Below, one piece after another: positions 9,930 through 18,480 of a DNA stretch of 64,000 bases (the first letter of the stretch is position 1; each line of letters begins with the position of its first letter). The notes below the pieces were generated by a model, which was given only the letters and a program-made list of their open reading frames with translations, had not been told where the DNA came from and did no database searches. Position numbers and translations under genes: made by a program. This DNA comes from Candidatus Villigracilis affinis. GTDB lineage: Bacteria > Chloroflexota > Anaerolineae > Anaerolineales > Villigracilaceae. The DNA is taken from NCBI GenBank assembly GCA_016718275.1, contig JADKEA010000019.1:585001-649000 (forward strand), given 5' to 3'.

Positions 9930-11954
9930 TTATTGCGGATTGCACTTAAATGTCAATAATGCCTGCTGAATCTCATTTTCGCTTCCCTTCAGACTGTCAA
10001 CATGCACCTGTTCCCAAACAGTACACAAGCTTTTGCGAATGCGGGCGTCCTCTGCCAGCGCGGCAGTGGATAATTTTTCGGCGGCTCGAATATTTCCTGT
10101 CAGCGCATAGGCTTTGATGAAGACGAACCATTCAGATGGGTCGGTTGGTTTGTAGCCCAGCGAGATTGCCTCGTCGGCAAGCGACACCACAGTTTGATAA
10201 TCATCGGTCTGCTCTGCCAGCCCGGCTTTGGTGAAATAGTAGCACCACTCATGCTCTGGTTCGGGGAAGAACATGGGCGCGGCGGGTGTTTCTGGGTTTG
10301 TGATGATGCGTGACGGGTCTGAAAGCGGAATGGCATCCACCAGCACATCGGGGAGTTTGGAATACACATCCATGTCGCCGCGGGAAGGGTCAAATACGTG
10401 CAGGCATCCATTTTGCGGAATGTAAAAGACAACTGCTTGGGAGGTGGAACCGTTGAACGTCCGCGTGCGGTAGGGGAAGGTGATGGGTATATTTGGCGCA
10501 AAGGATGGCAGGGTGGTGCCGCCGAGTCTCTTTTCGGTGTACAGCATTAAATAAGGGAGGTCTGCTCGTGATGGTTCGGCTGGCGCATACATCCAATTGA
10601 TTGGCGCGGTGAAAGAGATGTCGGTTTCATAGTCGATGGGCATTTGATGAGTGAGGAGCAGTGTATTTGGCTTCAGCGCGGGGATGCGCCATGCCATTTG
10701 CCAGTAGATATCGCGCTGGTTTTCCCAATCGCGGCGGAAGATGTTGGCGTTGAAGAATTGTTGACCGATTCCAAGCGCAATGACCAGCGCGAAAATGTAA
10801 TTTTTTACGCGGCTGTTCCCAAATAAAAGCTCGATCAAACCAAGCAGGAAGAGACTCCCGCCGATTATCATCGAGACCATGAAACGGTCATAGGACGATT
10901 GCAGGGTGAGTGGGAGTCCCGCCGCGAGTGACGGTACCCTTCCAAGTAGAATGGCGGGGATGCCGATCAGGATCAGCGAAATGGCGAACGTTTTCTGGTT
11001 ATCTTCCGTGGTCTGCTCGGAGGTTTTTAGATACGGGACGAGAAATATAAATGAAAGCAGGATCAGGCCAAGGCTTAAGAGCGAAGCGGGCGCAGGCAGG
11101 GAGGTGAACGTCAATGGGAGGATTTGTATCCAGGCGTAGAATCCCGCTTTCCATAGGGCATCCAGCGCTTCCCGTAAAAATGAAAGGACAGTCAGCGATT
11201 GCGTGGCGGTGACTTCGTAGGATGTATAAGGCCCGAATTTATAATAGTAGATGAGCCATGCGGCATTGAGGATCCAAACGAGGAGGAAGGGCCACCAGGC
11301 CTTGAGCGTTTTTATGAAGCGTTCGACCAGGCCGCCTTGAAAAAAAGCAAAAAGCAGGAGGAAGCGGATGCCTTCGATGCCGAAAAAATATTCGGTGGGG
11401 AAGATGCCGCACAACTGCAGGAGCAATGCGATGATGATGTAAATATTTTTTTGAGTACGCAATCCCTTGAAACTGAACCCAAAGGAAAGTAAATAAAAAA
11501 TAAACGGAATGAGTTCCTGATTGATGTGTGTGTATGCCACCCAATGCTGACTGTAGCCGGGAAAGATGAGGATGAAAAACGCGGCGATTAGCGCAACGCG
11601 TGGACGTTCAGGCCAGATCTGTTTGAACATCCACCAGGCGGCGATGCCGATGATGAAACGGATGACAAGCGCAAAGACCTGCCAGTAAAGCGGTACGGGC
11701 GGAATGAGACTGGTGGTGAAGTAAAAGATCGGCCCGAGGAATGGGCGAAAGGGCGCGAATGCTGGGTTGAATTCAGCAGGCCCAAGGAATTTTGCAATGA
11801 AGGCGAAGGGCCAATCATCCCAATAGAAGCCGGTGAAGGGCAGCAACAGACCGTAAGCCACAAGGGTGATTGATGCGAAAACCAAAGATGGGTATTTTTG
11901 CAGTTGGCGTATATTCATCATGTTTTTGCAATTATAAGAGAGAAGACCTTTCAT
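9930..11954 (-). CDS. Polytopic membrane protein, possibly GT-C glycosyltransferase-like
   Basis: This is a 674-residue protein with about ten hydrophobic segments in its first 430 residues and a soluble C-terminal domain of about 240 residues. An early FYWDDW motif in the first extracytoplasmic loop resembles the acidic pair of GT-C lipid-sugar-dependent glycosyltransferases, but I cannot assign a family. The start is uncertain: ATG at 11954, or ATGs at 11921 and 11918 giving MMNIRQLQKYPS. None has a clear Shine-Dalgarno. The C-terminal helices could be TPR-like. It is divergent from the lipoprotein gene at 12056. Confidence 0.7.
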   Translation of the reverse strand: MKGLLSYNCKNMMNIRQLQKYPSLVFASITLVAYGLLLPFTGFYWDDWPFAFIAKFLGPAEFNPAFAPFRPFLGPIFYFTTSLIPPVPLYWQVFALVIRFIIGIAAWWMFKQIWPERPRVALIAAFFILIFPGYSQHWVAYTHINQELIPFIFYLLSFGFSFKGLRTQKNIYIIIALLLQLCGIFPTEYFFGIEGIRFLLLFAFFQGGLVERFIKTLKAWWPFLLVWILNAAWLIYYYKFGPYTSYEVTATQSLTVLSFLREALDALWKAGFYAWIQILPLTFTSLPAPASLLSLGLILLSFIFLVPYLKTSEQTTEDNQKTFAISLILIGIPAILLGRVPSLAAGLPLTLQSSYDRFMVSMIIGGSLFLLGLIELLFGNSRVKNYIFALVIALGIGQQFFNANIFRRDWENQRDIYWQMAWRIPALKPNTLLLTHQMPIDYETDISFTAPINWMYAPAEPSRADLPYLMLYTEKRLGGTTLPSFAPNIPITFPYRTRTFNGSTSQAVVFYIPQNGCLHVFDPSRGDMDVYSKLPDVLVDAIPLSDPSRIITNPETPAAPMFFPEPEHEWCYYFTKAGLAEQTDDYQTVVSLADEAISLGYKPTDPSEWFVFIKAYALTGNIRAAEKLSTAALAEDARIRKSLCTVWEQVHVDSLKGSENEIQQALLTFKCNPQ

Positions 11955-12055
11955 TTTTGTTAGGTATAATGATTTTATTCTAAACCTTTTTACCAGAAGA
12001 TGAAATTATAGTTAATGATATATTGTTGCACGCATCTCAAAAAGAGGAAATAAAG

Positions 12056-13153
12056 ATGAAAAGAATCCTTCACATATTATTTTTGATATTAGCTTTGCTG
12101 TTGCAAGCCTGCGGTGAAACCGCAGCTCCCACAGCCGAAGTGACCCTTGCGGAGCCAACCGCAGTTGCGAGCGAAGTTGTGGTTGCGGCAACTGAAGTTG
12201 CGCCGATAATCGAAGCAACAGCCGTGCCTGTTGTTCCTGTGACACATGTTGTGATCCCGACTGCGGGCACGAGCGACCGCGCCACCGCCCATGATAATGA
12301 GAATTCGTTGTTCTTTGATACGAAAAAGGTCAAGACAGGCGATGAGTTTTACAAGAATCGTTTCGAGCGTCCCTTCACTTCCATTGATATGAATTACCTG
12401 CCCGATCTGGATATCGTGAATTTTTCGATCACCAGCGATGAGAATTTTTTCTACGTCAAAATTTCGATGGTTGGACCTGATGCCGCTTCCCAAAGCCTGA
12501 CAGGTTTTTACGGAATCGAGCTCGACCGTAATGCAGATGGACGTGCCGAAATGCTGTTAACAACCCGCCCTCCATATACCACCGAATTCAGCGCCGATAA
12601 TGTCTCGGCTTATCTGGATATCAACAGCGATGTCGGCGGGAATAATATCAACCGTCCCGACACCTTCGGTGATAATGGATTCGAAGCGGTCATCTTTGAC
12701 CTGAGCAAGGGTGTGTACCCCGAAAACGACCCTGATTTCATATGGGTGCGCCAAACCACAGACAGCGAACTGCCAGCAGTTGAGATCGCTTTTGCGCGCT
12801 GGATGTTCAAGGATGGCAAGGAAGCCTTCATGTGGAGCGTGCTTTCCAGCGATGCAGCCATTAACCCGACCATGCTTTATTACCATGATCATCTCACTGC
12901 CGAGCAGGCAGGCGCCGCGAATACCGACGACCCCAACTATCCGCTCAAGGAGCTTGCCGCTGTTGATAATACCTGTCGTGTGCCGCTCGGTTTTCAGGCA
13001 GTTGGCACTGAGCCGCTGGGATGTTACGTGAAAGGCGGCGAGGCCGAAGAAAAAATCGATCCGTTGGCAGATGGCCCCAACTCCACCTGCGGACAATTTA
13101 TTGACCTATGCGGCCGTATCAAAAACACCTACCAGATCTATTCTTCGCAGTAA
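12056..13153 (+). CDS. Lipoprotein of unknown function
   Basis: This 365-residue protein begins MKRILHILFLILALLLQAC, a lipoprotein signal with lipobox LQAC. An Ala/Thr/Val/Pro-rich spacer follows to about residue 60. The globular part contains DRNADGRAEML, like a calcium-loop (DxNxDGxxE) motif in a beta-rich domain of the kind seen in secreted sugar-binding modules. AGAGGAA at 12042-12048 supports the start. I do not recognise a specific family. Confidence 0.8.
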   Translation: MKRILHILFLILALLLQACGETAAPTAEVTLAEPTAVASEVVVAATEVAPIIEATAVPVVPVTHVVIPTAGTSDRATAHDNENSLFFDTKKVKTGDEFYKNRFERPFTSIDMNYLPDLDIVNFSITSDENFFYVKISMVGPDAASQSLTGFYGIELDRNADGRAEMLLTTRPPYTTEFSADNVSAYLDINSDVGGNNINRPDTFGDNGFEAVIFDLSKGVYPENDPDFIWVRQTTDSELPAVEIAFARWMFKDGKEAFMWSVLSSDAAINPTMLYYHDHLTAEQAGAANTDDPNYPLKELAAVDNTCRVPLGFQAVGTEPLGCYVKGGEAEEKIDPLADGPNSTCGQFIDLCGRIKNTYQIYSSQ

Positions 13154-13167
13154 TTACGACTGAAACA

Positions 13168-13200
13168 AAAAGAGCCTGACAATTTTTGTCAGGCTCTTTT
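13168..13200. terminator. Bidirectional terminator; contains the stop of the MtaA-like gene
   Basis: AAAAGAGCCTGACA and TGTCAGGCTCTTTT form a 14-bp stem. It serves the + strand lipoprotein gene. On the - strand the stop codon of the MtaA-like gene (13189-13191) lies within the stem. Confidence 0.9.
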
Positions 13201-14178
13201 CATTGACTGGATGTTTTCGATGGAAGTTTGCGGGACGAGGTCACAGCCCGGCCAGATGGCATCCACGCCCGCTTCTTTCGCGCCGATAACTGCTTCAGCG
13301 ACTTGGGCAGGATCTCCCTGCCACAGGGTTTGAACGGGGTCGATATTCCCAAATAACAGCATATCTTTCAAATTTGTGCGGGACGCCGCGAGGTCATTTA
13401 ATTGATCCACTGAGATCGCATCTGCCCCGGTCTGCGCCAGCAAATGCATGGACGTGTTCGTATTCCCGCAAACCGATAACACACGCGGCGCAGGTAATTC
13501 GGCGTTCAATTTCTTCAATGCAGGTAAAACGAATTGTTCGAACTTTGCTGGCCCGATAAACCCAGGCGAGCCGCCCATATCGTGGATGGTGATAAAGTCT
13601 GCGCCTGCGTTGAGGTAGGCTTGTCCGACTTTTGCAAGGAAAGAAGAAAGATGAAAGAGCGCATCAAGTACAACTTGCGGTTCCTTCTTCATTTCCTTAA
13701 ACATATTCGCGGGATTGCACACGTACAATAGCAGGGTGTACGGCCCGGGGATCAGCCCTGATATGACCGCATCTTTTCCGATCTCGTTTTTTACCAAACC
13801 GATCGCTTCACAAATTAAATTCAAACGTCCCGAACCAAGCATACCCATTGTGTTTTCTGGGATGATATCTCTCGAAGACTCAACCAAAGCCTTTCGTACC
13901 TGTGGAAATTGATAATCCATGCCTTCGTAATAATTCAATTCCGCGCCCATCATCTCGGCAGGTGCGCACAGATCCAGAGGCAATGCCGCGGAAGGCATCC
14001 CCGTCAGCTTGAAGGTGCTTGCGGCGGCTTTCGCCATTTTGGCCGCATCCTTGTGTATCTCGTGAAAGACCAGCCCTTCGCGTTCCAAGCCTTCAGCGGT
14101 GATATGGATCAGTCCGCTAAATGCGGGTTGGGTATCGATTTTTTTGCCTGACAACAGTTCTAAGATTTTTTCACGCAT
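13189..14178 (-). CDS. UroD/MtaA-family methyltransferase-like protein
   Basis: This 329-residue TIM barrel belongs to the uroporphyrinogen decarboxylase / methylcobamide:CoM methyltransferase superfamily (GLIPGPYTLL near 141, IHDMGG near 198, GNIDPVQTLWQGDP near 277). MtaA-type enzymes bind zinc with His-x-Cys and a distal Cys. Here the site reads S235-V-C237 with C312 in WPGCDLVPQT, so the usual His is Ser. It is the last gene of a transcription unit with RACo and a homocysteine methyltransferase-like protein. I infer that it moves a methyl group from a corrinoid protein to an acceptor; which acceptor is unknown. GGAAG precedes the ATG. Confidence 0.82.
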   Translation of the reverse strand: MREKILELLSGKKIDTQPAFSGLIHITAEGLEREGLVFHEIHKDAAKMAKAAASTFKLTGMPSAALPLDLCAPAEMMGAELNYYEGMDYQFPQVRKALVESSRDIIPENTMGMLGSGRLNLICEAIGLVKNEIGKDAVISGLIPGPYTLLLYVCNPANMFKEMKKEPQVVLDALFHLSSFLAKVGQAYLNAGADFITIHDMGGSPGFIGPAKFEQFVLPALKKLNAELPAPRVLSVCGNTNTSMHLLAQTGADAISVDQLNDLAASRTNLKDMLLFGNIDPVQTLWQGDPAQVAEAVIGAKEAGVDAIWPGCDLVPQTSIENIQSMKRA

Positions 14179-14198
14179 GTTGCTTCCTTTTATAAAAT

Positions 14199-14267
14199 AC
14201 GGATTATGAATTCCGTTTTCCGCAACTCATAATCCGTAGCTGATTACTTTTTACTGCTTACGATTCA
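14199..14267. repeat. Intergenic inverted repeat followed by degenerate 7-bp repeats
   Basis: ACGGATTATGA (14199-14209) and TCATAATCCGT (14227-14237) are perfect inverted repeats. Next come units of period 7: CTGATTA, CTTTTTA, CTGCTTA, CGATTCA from about 14240. The same class of heptamer recurs at many gene junctions after 47 kb. Confidence 0.7.
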
Positions 14268-15149
14268 CTAGCTCTTCACAGCTTTCACGATCGCAGCGAT
14301 ATGTTCGGGGGTATTCCCGCAGCAGCCGCCAACGACTCTTGCTCCCAGTTCAACATATTTCTTCGAGAAAGTCGCCATGTCTTCGGGACCCATATCATAC
14401 ACGCCCTGTTCGGTTTCAATGTCCATGTGCGGGACGCCCGCATTCGGCTTGACCCACAGCGGGAAGCTCGGCACCGTTGCTGCATATTCCTTGATCACGG
14501 ATTCCATATTTTCCAATGTGGTTCCGCAATTCGCGCCGACGAGAGCCGCGCCCAGTTCTGTATATTTCTTTATCACGTCCTTCGGCTTGACACCCATCAT
14601 GGTGCGCGTGCCGCGGTCATAGCTGAAGGAGACAACGATGGGGAGGTCGGTGGCAGAACGCGCGCCTTCGAAGGCCGCGTTGGTTTCTTCAAATGCGAAC
14701 ATGGTTTCGATCAGCAGCAGGTCCACGCCGCCATCAGCGAGGGCTTTGGCCTGTTCAGCAAAAGTCGCTTTCACATCGTCCGCATCCACGGGGCCATAGG
14801 GTTTGACCAAAGCGCCGATCGGGCCCATTGATCCAGCGACCAGCCCTCCGTTAAGTGAGGCCGCCTTGCGGGCGATCTCCGCCGCGCGGATGTTCACTTC
14901 CGGGGCGCGGTCCTGATATTTCGAATCCTTCATCCGCATGCGTGTGCCGCCGAAGGTGCAGGTCAAAATAATATCCGAACCTGCCTGTGCGAAGGAAGAA
15001 GCAAGTTTCAGAATCGTATCTGGGTCGTCAATGATCAGATCCTCGGGTGGCTTGCCGGGCTTGAGACCCATCTTTTGTAAATTCGAACCTGTTGCTCCAT
15101 CCGCAACAAGAATTTCCCCGCTGTTCAATCGCTCCAAAAACTGATTCAT
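14268..15149 (-). CDS. Homocysteine S-methyltransferase-family protein
   Basis: This 293-residue protein matches the zinc-dependent homocysteine-binding barrel of MetH and BHMT: DGATGSNLQ near residue 17, and zinc ligands C208 (GANCG) and C276-C277 (GGCCGNTPEH). MetH, BHMT and stand-alone members use it to methylate homocysteine. It sits between RACo and an MtaA-like protein, both corrinoid-system proteins. I infer that it takes methyl from the corrinoid protein to homocysteine or another thiol. A GGAG lies upstream of the ATG at 15149. It has no cobalamin or folate domain of its own. Confidence 0.88.
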   Translation of the reverse strand: MNQFLERLNSGEILVADGATGSNLQKMGLKPGKPPEDLIIDDPDTILKLASSFAQAGSDIILTCTFGGTRMRMKDSKYQDRAPEVNIRAAEIARKAASLNGGLVAGSMGPIGALVKPYGPVDADDVKATFAEQAKALADGGVDLLLIETMFAFEETNAAFEGARSATDLPIVVSFSYDRGTRTMMGVKPKDVIKKYTELGAALVGANCGTTLENMESVIKEYAATVPSFPLWVKPNAGVPHMDIETEQGVYDMGPEDMATFSKKYVELGARVVGGCCGNTPEHIAAIVKAVKS

Positions 15150-15197
15150 CCTGCTCTCCTGTTTTTCACTGCAAAGTAGTCTTCGTGGTTATTTTTT

Positions 15198-17234
15198 TTA
15201 TTTGACCACAAAATTCTTCGCCATCGGGTCCGCCACACGATTTGGGATCAAATGCGCGATGTGTTCGAATGGCTCACTCATGTGCGGAAAACTCGTCGCA
15301 AGCATGAAATTGTTTTGGAATTCGGGATCGGTGGGCAGTTCAAAACGTTCCACCTTGCGTGTTACATCATCAATCTCGTTGCGTTTCTCAACGTTCAACA
15401 ATGCGATGCGCGCGCCGTCGCCAGCGGCATTTCCAACTGCGTATACATTTTCCAAAGCACAATCGGGAATCAACCCGATCAGCATGGCTTTTTCTTTATC
15501 GATGTAACTTCCAAAACCGCCAGCGAGGATTATTTTATCAGGAGATTGCATCCCACTGCGTTTTAATAATGTCCGTGCCGCAGTAAACAGGGCGGCCTTC
15601 GCCAGTTGAATCTGACGCACATCCTGCTGGGTCATGGGGATGTCGCGGCCAATGGAAGTTTCCTCCGCCCAGGCAATGACATACTCCCAGCCGCTTTCTC
15701 CCTCTCGAATGCGCTTCGAGTCTAACCCTTTCTTGAACTTGCCCCGAGAATCAACGATGCCCGCCCGGAACAATTCTGCCACCGAGTCGATGATCGCTGA
15801 TCCGCAAATGCCCTTCACGTGACCCTTGAAGTCAGCATGATCCGTGTTCCAGCCGTCAACGCCGATGACTTTATATTTTGGCTCAAGCGTCTTCTCGTCA
15901 ATATTGACGCGCTCAATCGCGCCGGGTGCAGCGCGCATTCCATATTCCACGTGTGCGCCTTCGAGCGCAGGCCCCGTGGGCGTGGATGTGCAAACCAGCC
16001 GCTTGCGATTTCCGAGCACGAGTTCGGCATTGGTGCCGACATCGATCAACAGCCAGTTTTCATCCTGTTTGTGAGGTTCCTCGGCTACGATCATGGCGCT
16101 GGTATCTGCGCCGACGAAGGATGCAATGGTGGGCAGCACGTGGATATTGCCCGAGGGGTTGATGTGCAATCCCAATTCGCGCGCCTTGATATCCATTGAT
16201 TTGTGAATGGCGGGTACGAACGGTGCCAGCCCCAAATCCTTCGGATGGAGATTTAATAGGATGTGGTGCATGGTGGAATTTCCAACCAACACCATTTCCA
16301 ATATTTCCTCGGTTTTGATCTTTGCCGCTTTTGAAGCTTGCTTCAATAATTTATTCAGTGTGGCGATGATCGCCTTGTGCAATTTCTCCAGACCATCTGG
16401 GTATTCGATGGCATATTGAATGCGCGACATGACATCTTCGCCGTACACGATCTGCGGATTCATTTCGGATTCTGCGGCGAGCATTTCGCCTGTGCGCAAG
16501 TTGCACAAATACAGGGCGACTGTCGTCGAGCCGATATCCACGGCCGCGCCGTAGCTGTCTTCCACGTATCCAGCCTGCACTTCGATGACTTCCTTGTCCT
16601 GCCAGACCGAAACGGTCACGTTCCATTTTGCGGCACGCAGTGTGGTGGATAAACCCCGCAGGCATTGATAGTCAATTTGCATCTCATGCCAGCGCGGAAG
16701 TTTTTCATCTGTGCCGCGCACCAATGCCATGGATGTTTCGAGCCCTTTGGCGAGACGCTCCCAATCTGCAATGGGACGTTCCAAATTGGGCGGGCTCATG
16801 GTAACCAGATATTTTCGGATCGCAGGTTTGACTTCGATCTCGCGGTTGCTTGCGCTCTTGCGGACAATCTGCTTGTTGCCGCGGCTTTCTTCAGGCACAT
16901 TGATCAACACGTCGCCGCAGACCTTTGCCTGGCATGAGAGGCGGACTTGGCCGATCTCCCAGCCTTTGTCTTTCAATAATTTGGGCCTGCGTTCGAGATA
17001 GGCACGTTCCTCTGTGGTGACAGGGGTTACATTTTCACGCTTCGAATCGATATTGTATTTTTCGAAACGGCCTTCTTCAATTAAGACCATGCACTTGCCG
17101 CAGGTGGCATTTTCGGCACAAATGGATTCGATCTCCACGCCAAGTTCGCGCGCAGCCGAACGGACAGACATGCCTTCGTCCACTTGTCCGCGGCGGCCGG
17201 AGGGTTGCAGGATGATATTGTGTTTTTTTGTCAT
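15198..17234 (-). CDS. Reductive activator of corrinoid proteins (RACo/RamQ type, 2Fe-2S plus ASKHA)
   Basis: This 678-residue protein has an N-terminal 2Fe-2S ferredoxin domain (C39, C45, C48, C101), a middle domain, and a C-terminal ASKHA ATPase domain (GAAVDIGSTTVALYL near 228, VGNSTMHHILL, ILAGGFGSYID). This is the layout of RACo/RamQ proteins, which reduce inactive Co(II) corrinoid proteins to Co(I) with ATP hydrolysis. It belongs with the corrinoid protein at 22432-23088. No clear Shine-Dalgarno precedes the ATG. Family assignment is strong; the partner is inferred from context. Confidence 0.92.
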   Translation of the reverse strand: MTKKHNIILQPSGRRGQVDEGMSVRSAARELGVEIESICAENATCGKCMVLIEEGRFEKYNIDSKRENVTPVTTEERAYLERRPKLLKDKGWEIGQVRLSCQAKVCGDVLINVPEESRGNKQIVRKSASNREIEVKPAIRKYLVTMSPPNLERPIADWERLAKGLETSMALVRGTDEKLPRWHEMQIDYQCLRGLSTTLRAAKWNVTVSVWQDKEVIEVQAGYVEDSYGAAVDIGSTTVALYLCNLRTGEMLAAESEMNPQIVYGEDVMSRIQYAIEYPDGLEKLHKAIIATLNKLLKQASKAAKIKTEEILEMVLVGNSTMHHILLNLHPKDLGLAPFVPAIHKSMDIKARELGLHINPSGNIHVLPTIASFVGADTSAMIVAEEPHKQDENWLLIDVGTNAELVLGNRKRLVCTSTPTGPALEGAHVEYGMRAAPGAIERVNIDEKTLEPKYKVIGVDGWNTDHADFKGHVKGICGSAIIDSVAELFRAGIVDSRGKFKKGLDSKRIREGESGWEYVIAWAEETSIGRDIPMTQQDVRQIQLAKAALFTAARTLLKRSGMQSPDKIILAGGFGSYIDKEKAMLIGLIPDCALENVYAVGNAAGDGARIALLNVEKRNEIDDVTRKVERFELPTDPEFQNNFMLATSFPHMSEPFEHIAHLIPNRVADPMAKNFVVK

Positions 17235-17313
17235 TTTTTGAACCGCTAAGGGGCGGCAGGGGGCAGGAAGGGCGAAGAAAATCTACTTTTCTTGTCCCTT
17301 GCTTCCTTTGTGG

Positions 17314-17604
17314 TTAATTGGCTTTTTCTTCACGGCGGGGAATTTCAATTTTGGCAAACTCAGTTTCCAGTTCAGAGAGAAGCGCTTCTGCTACATCTTC
17401 TGGTGTACCTTCGCGCTCGACCCACGGTCCGCGCTTGTATTGCGCGCTGTATTCTTCAGTGGATGTTAACCCGACTGCCATTGCGTATGCGTCGATTTTA
17501 TTTTGGATCTTGTCGGATAGTTGCTTTTTTACCGTGCGTCCATCTCCTTCCACTGTAAATGAAGAAGGGATGTGCTTCCAGTAAAAGATACGATATTTTG
17601 CCAT
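17314..17604 (-). CDS. Small 'virulence factor' (PF13769-like) protein
   Basis: This is a 96-residue soluble protein starting MAKYRIFYWKHIPSSFTVEG, containing GRTVKKQLSDKIQNKIDAYAM and an acidic C-terminus. It resembles the small family named virulence factor; its biochemistry is not known to me. I chose the ATG at 17604 because GAGAGG lies 9 nt upstream; an ATG at 17610 would be too close. It opens the second transcription unit, ahead of RACo, behind a strong promoter with a 20-nt palindrome. An accessory role in the corrinoid system is inferred from position alone. Confidence 0.7.
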   Translation of the reverse strand: MAKYRIFYWKHIPSSFTVEGDGRTVKKQLSDKIQNKIDAYAMAVGLTSTEEYSAQYKRGPWVEREGTPEDVAEALLSELETEFAKIEIPRREEKAN

Positions 17605-17618
17605 GGTCATTTGCCTCT

Positions 17619-17673
17619 CAAAATTATATATAATTTTGTCAGCGATTTTACGTGAGGTTGGCAAAGCGGTCAA
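17619..17673 (-). promoter_or_regulatory. Promoter and palindromic operator of the RACo unit
   Basis: On the - strand TTGACC (17668-17673) and TAAAAT (17645-17650) are separated by exactly 17 nt. The predicted start point near 17638 abuts a perfect 20-nt palindrome, CAAAATTATA and its complement at 17619-17638, just before the Shine-Dalgarno. This is a convincing promoter plus operator candidate. Confidence 0.7.
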
Positions 17674-17675
17674 TG

Positions 17676-17702
17676 CAAAAATAAACCCCGCAGAGCGGGG
17701 TT
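17676..17702 (-). terminator. Terminator after ecfT
   Basis: AACCCCGC (17684-17691) pairs with GCGGGGTT (17695-17702) and is followed on the - strand by TTTATTTTT. The EcfT stop codon (17701-17703) overlaps the stem. It separates the transporter/methyltransferase unit from the RACo unit. Confidence 0.85.
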
Positions 17703-18480
17703 ACAAAATTGGAAGGTTCTTTTCCCAGAAAATTAACCAGATTGCAAACACGATAAAAAGAATAAGCAGGATGATCCCCGTTTTGGTCCAGTGAAATTCT
17801 TTGACGAAGGTGCGATCGGGAAATGCGCCGAAGCCGCGTGATTCGATGGCGAGTGCGGTGTTCTCTGCTTTACGCAGCCCGTTGACTATGACCGTGAACA
17901 TGTATCTCTGCCACAGCCGAATGCGATGGCGAATGGGGGAACTTGAGGCGCGTCCGCGGATGGCGTGGGCGGCTTTGACGGCGTCCACTTCCTGTTGAAC
18001 TACAGGGAGGAAGCGCAGCGCCATGAACACAGTGAAGGCGTAACGATACGGCATGCCGATGCTGACCAGTCCCACCATCAGGTCGCGGATGTCCGTTGTC
18101 CAGATCAGGATGAAGGAGGCCAGCACCATGATGGTGATGCGCAGAAAATATTGCAAGCCTTTATCGAAACCTTCCTTACCAACTGAAAACCCTAAAACAT
18201 TGATGATTTGTGTGGAAGGCGCGGTAAACAAATGGACAAAGAATAACAGCGTGCCCATGATCAAAATGATCGGCATCGCCTGCCAAATAGTTTTGAGCGG
18301 CACTCTTGCGAGGATGATCATCACGAAGACCACCACCGCCAGCATGACCACACGCGAAAGATTGCTTGTCAATTGAAACGTGGTGAGAATGACGAGAATT
18401 ACCCAGATCAATTTACTGAGCGCGTCGATGCGGGTGAAAAAGGAGTCGTTATCAATGTAACGCAAGGAATGTTCGCTCAT
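17701..18480 (-). CDS. ecfT: Energy-coupling factor transporter transmembrane protein EcfT
   Basis: This 259-residue membrane protein has about five hydrophobic segments and the two cytoplasmic coupling motifs of EcfT proteins, seen here as AIRGRASS near residue 170 and ALAIESRGFGAFPDRT near 208. EcfT couples ATP hydrolysis by EcfA to the substrate-binding S component. Its ATG overlaps the stop of the fused ATPase gene (ATGA). It is the last gene of the unit, ending at the terminator at 17676-17702. Confidence 0.93.
   Translation of the reverse strand: MSEHSLRYIDNDSFFTRIDALSKLIWVILVILTTFQLTSNLSRVVMLAVVVFVMIILARVPLKTIWQAMPIILIMGTLLFFVHLFTAPSTQIINVLGFSVGKEGFDKGLQYFLRITIMVLASFILIWTTDIRDLMVGLVSIGMPYRYAFTVFMALRFLPVVQQEVDAVKAAHAIRGRASSSPIRHRIRLWQRYMFTVIVNGLRKAENTALAIESRGFGAFPDRTFVKEFHWTKTGIILLILFIVFAIWLIFWEKNLPIL

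Noticed and set aside
12557..13096. 179-codon ORF opposite the lipoprotein gene at 12056
   Set aside because: It is antisense to a gene with a signal peptide, ribosome binding site and terminator; there is no independent support.
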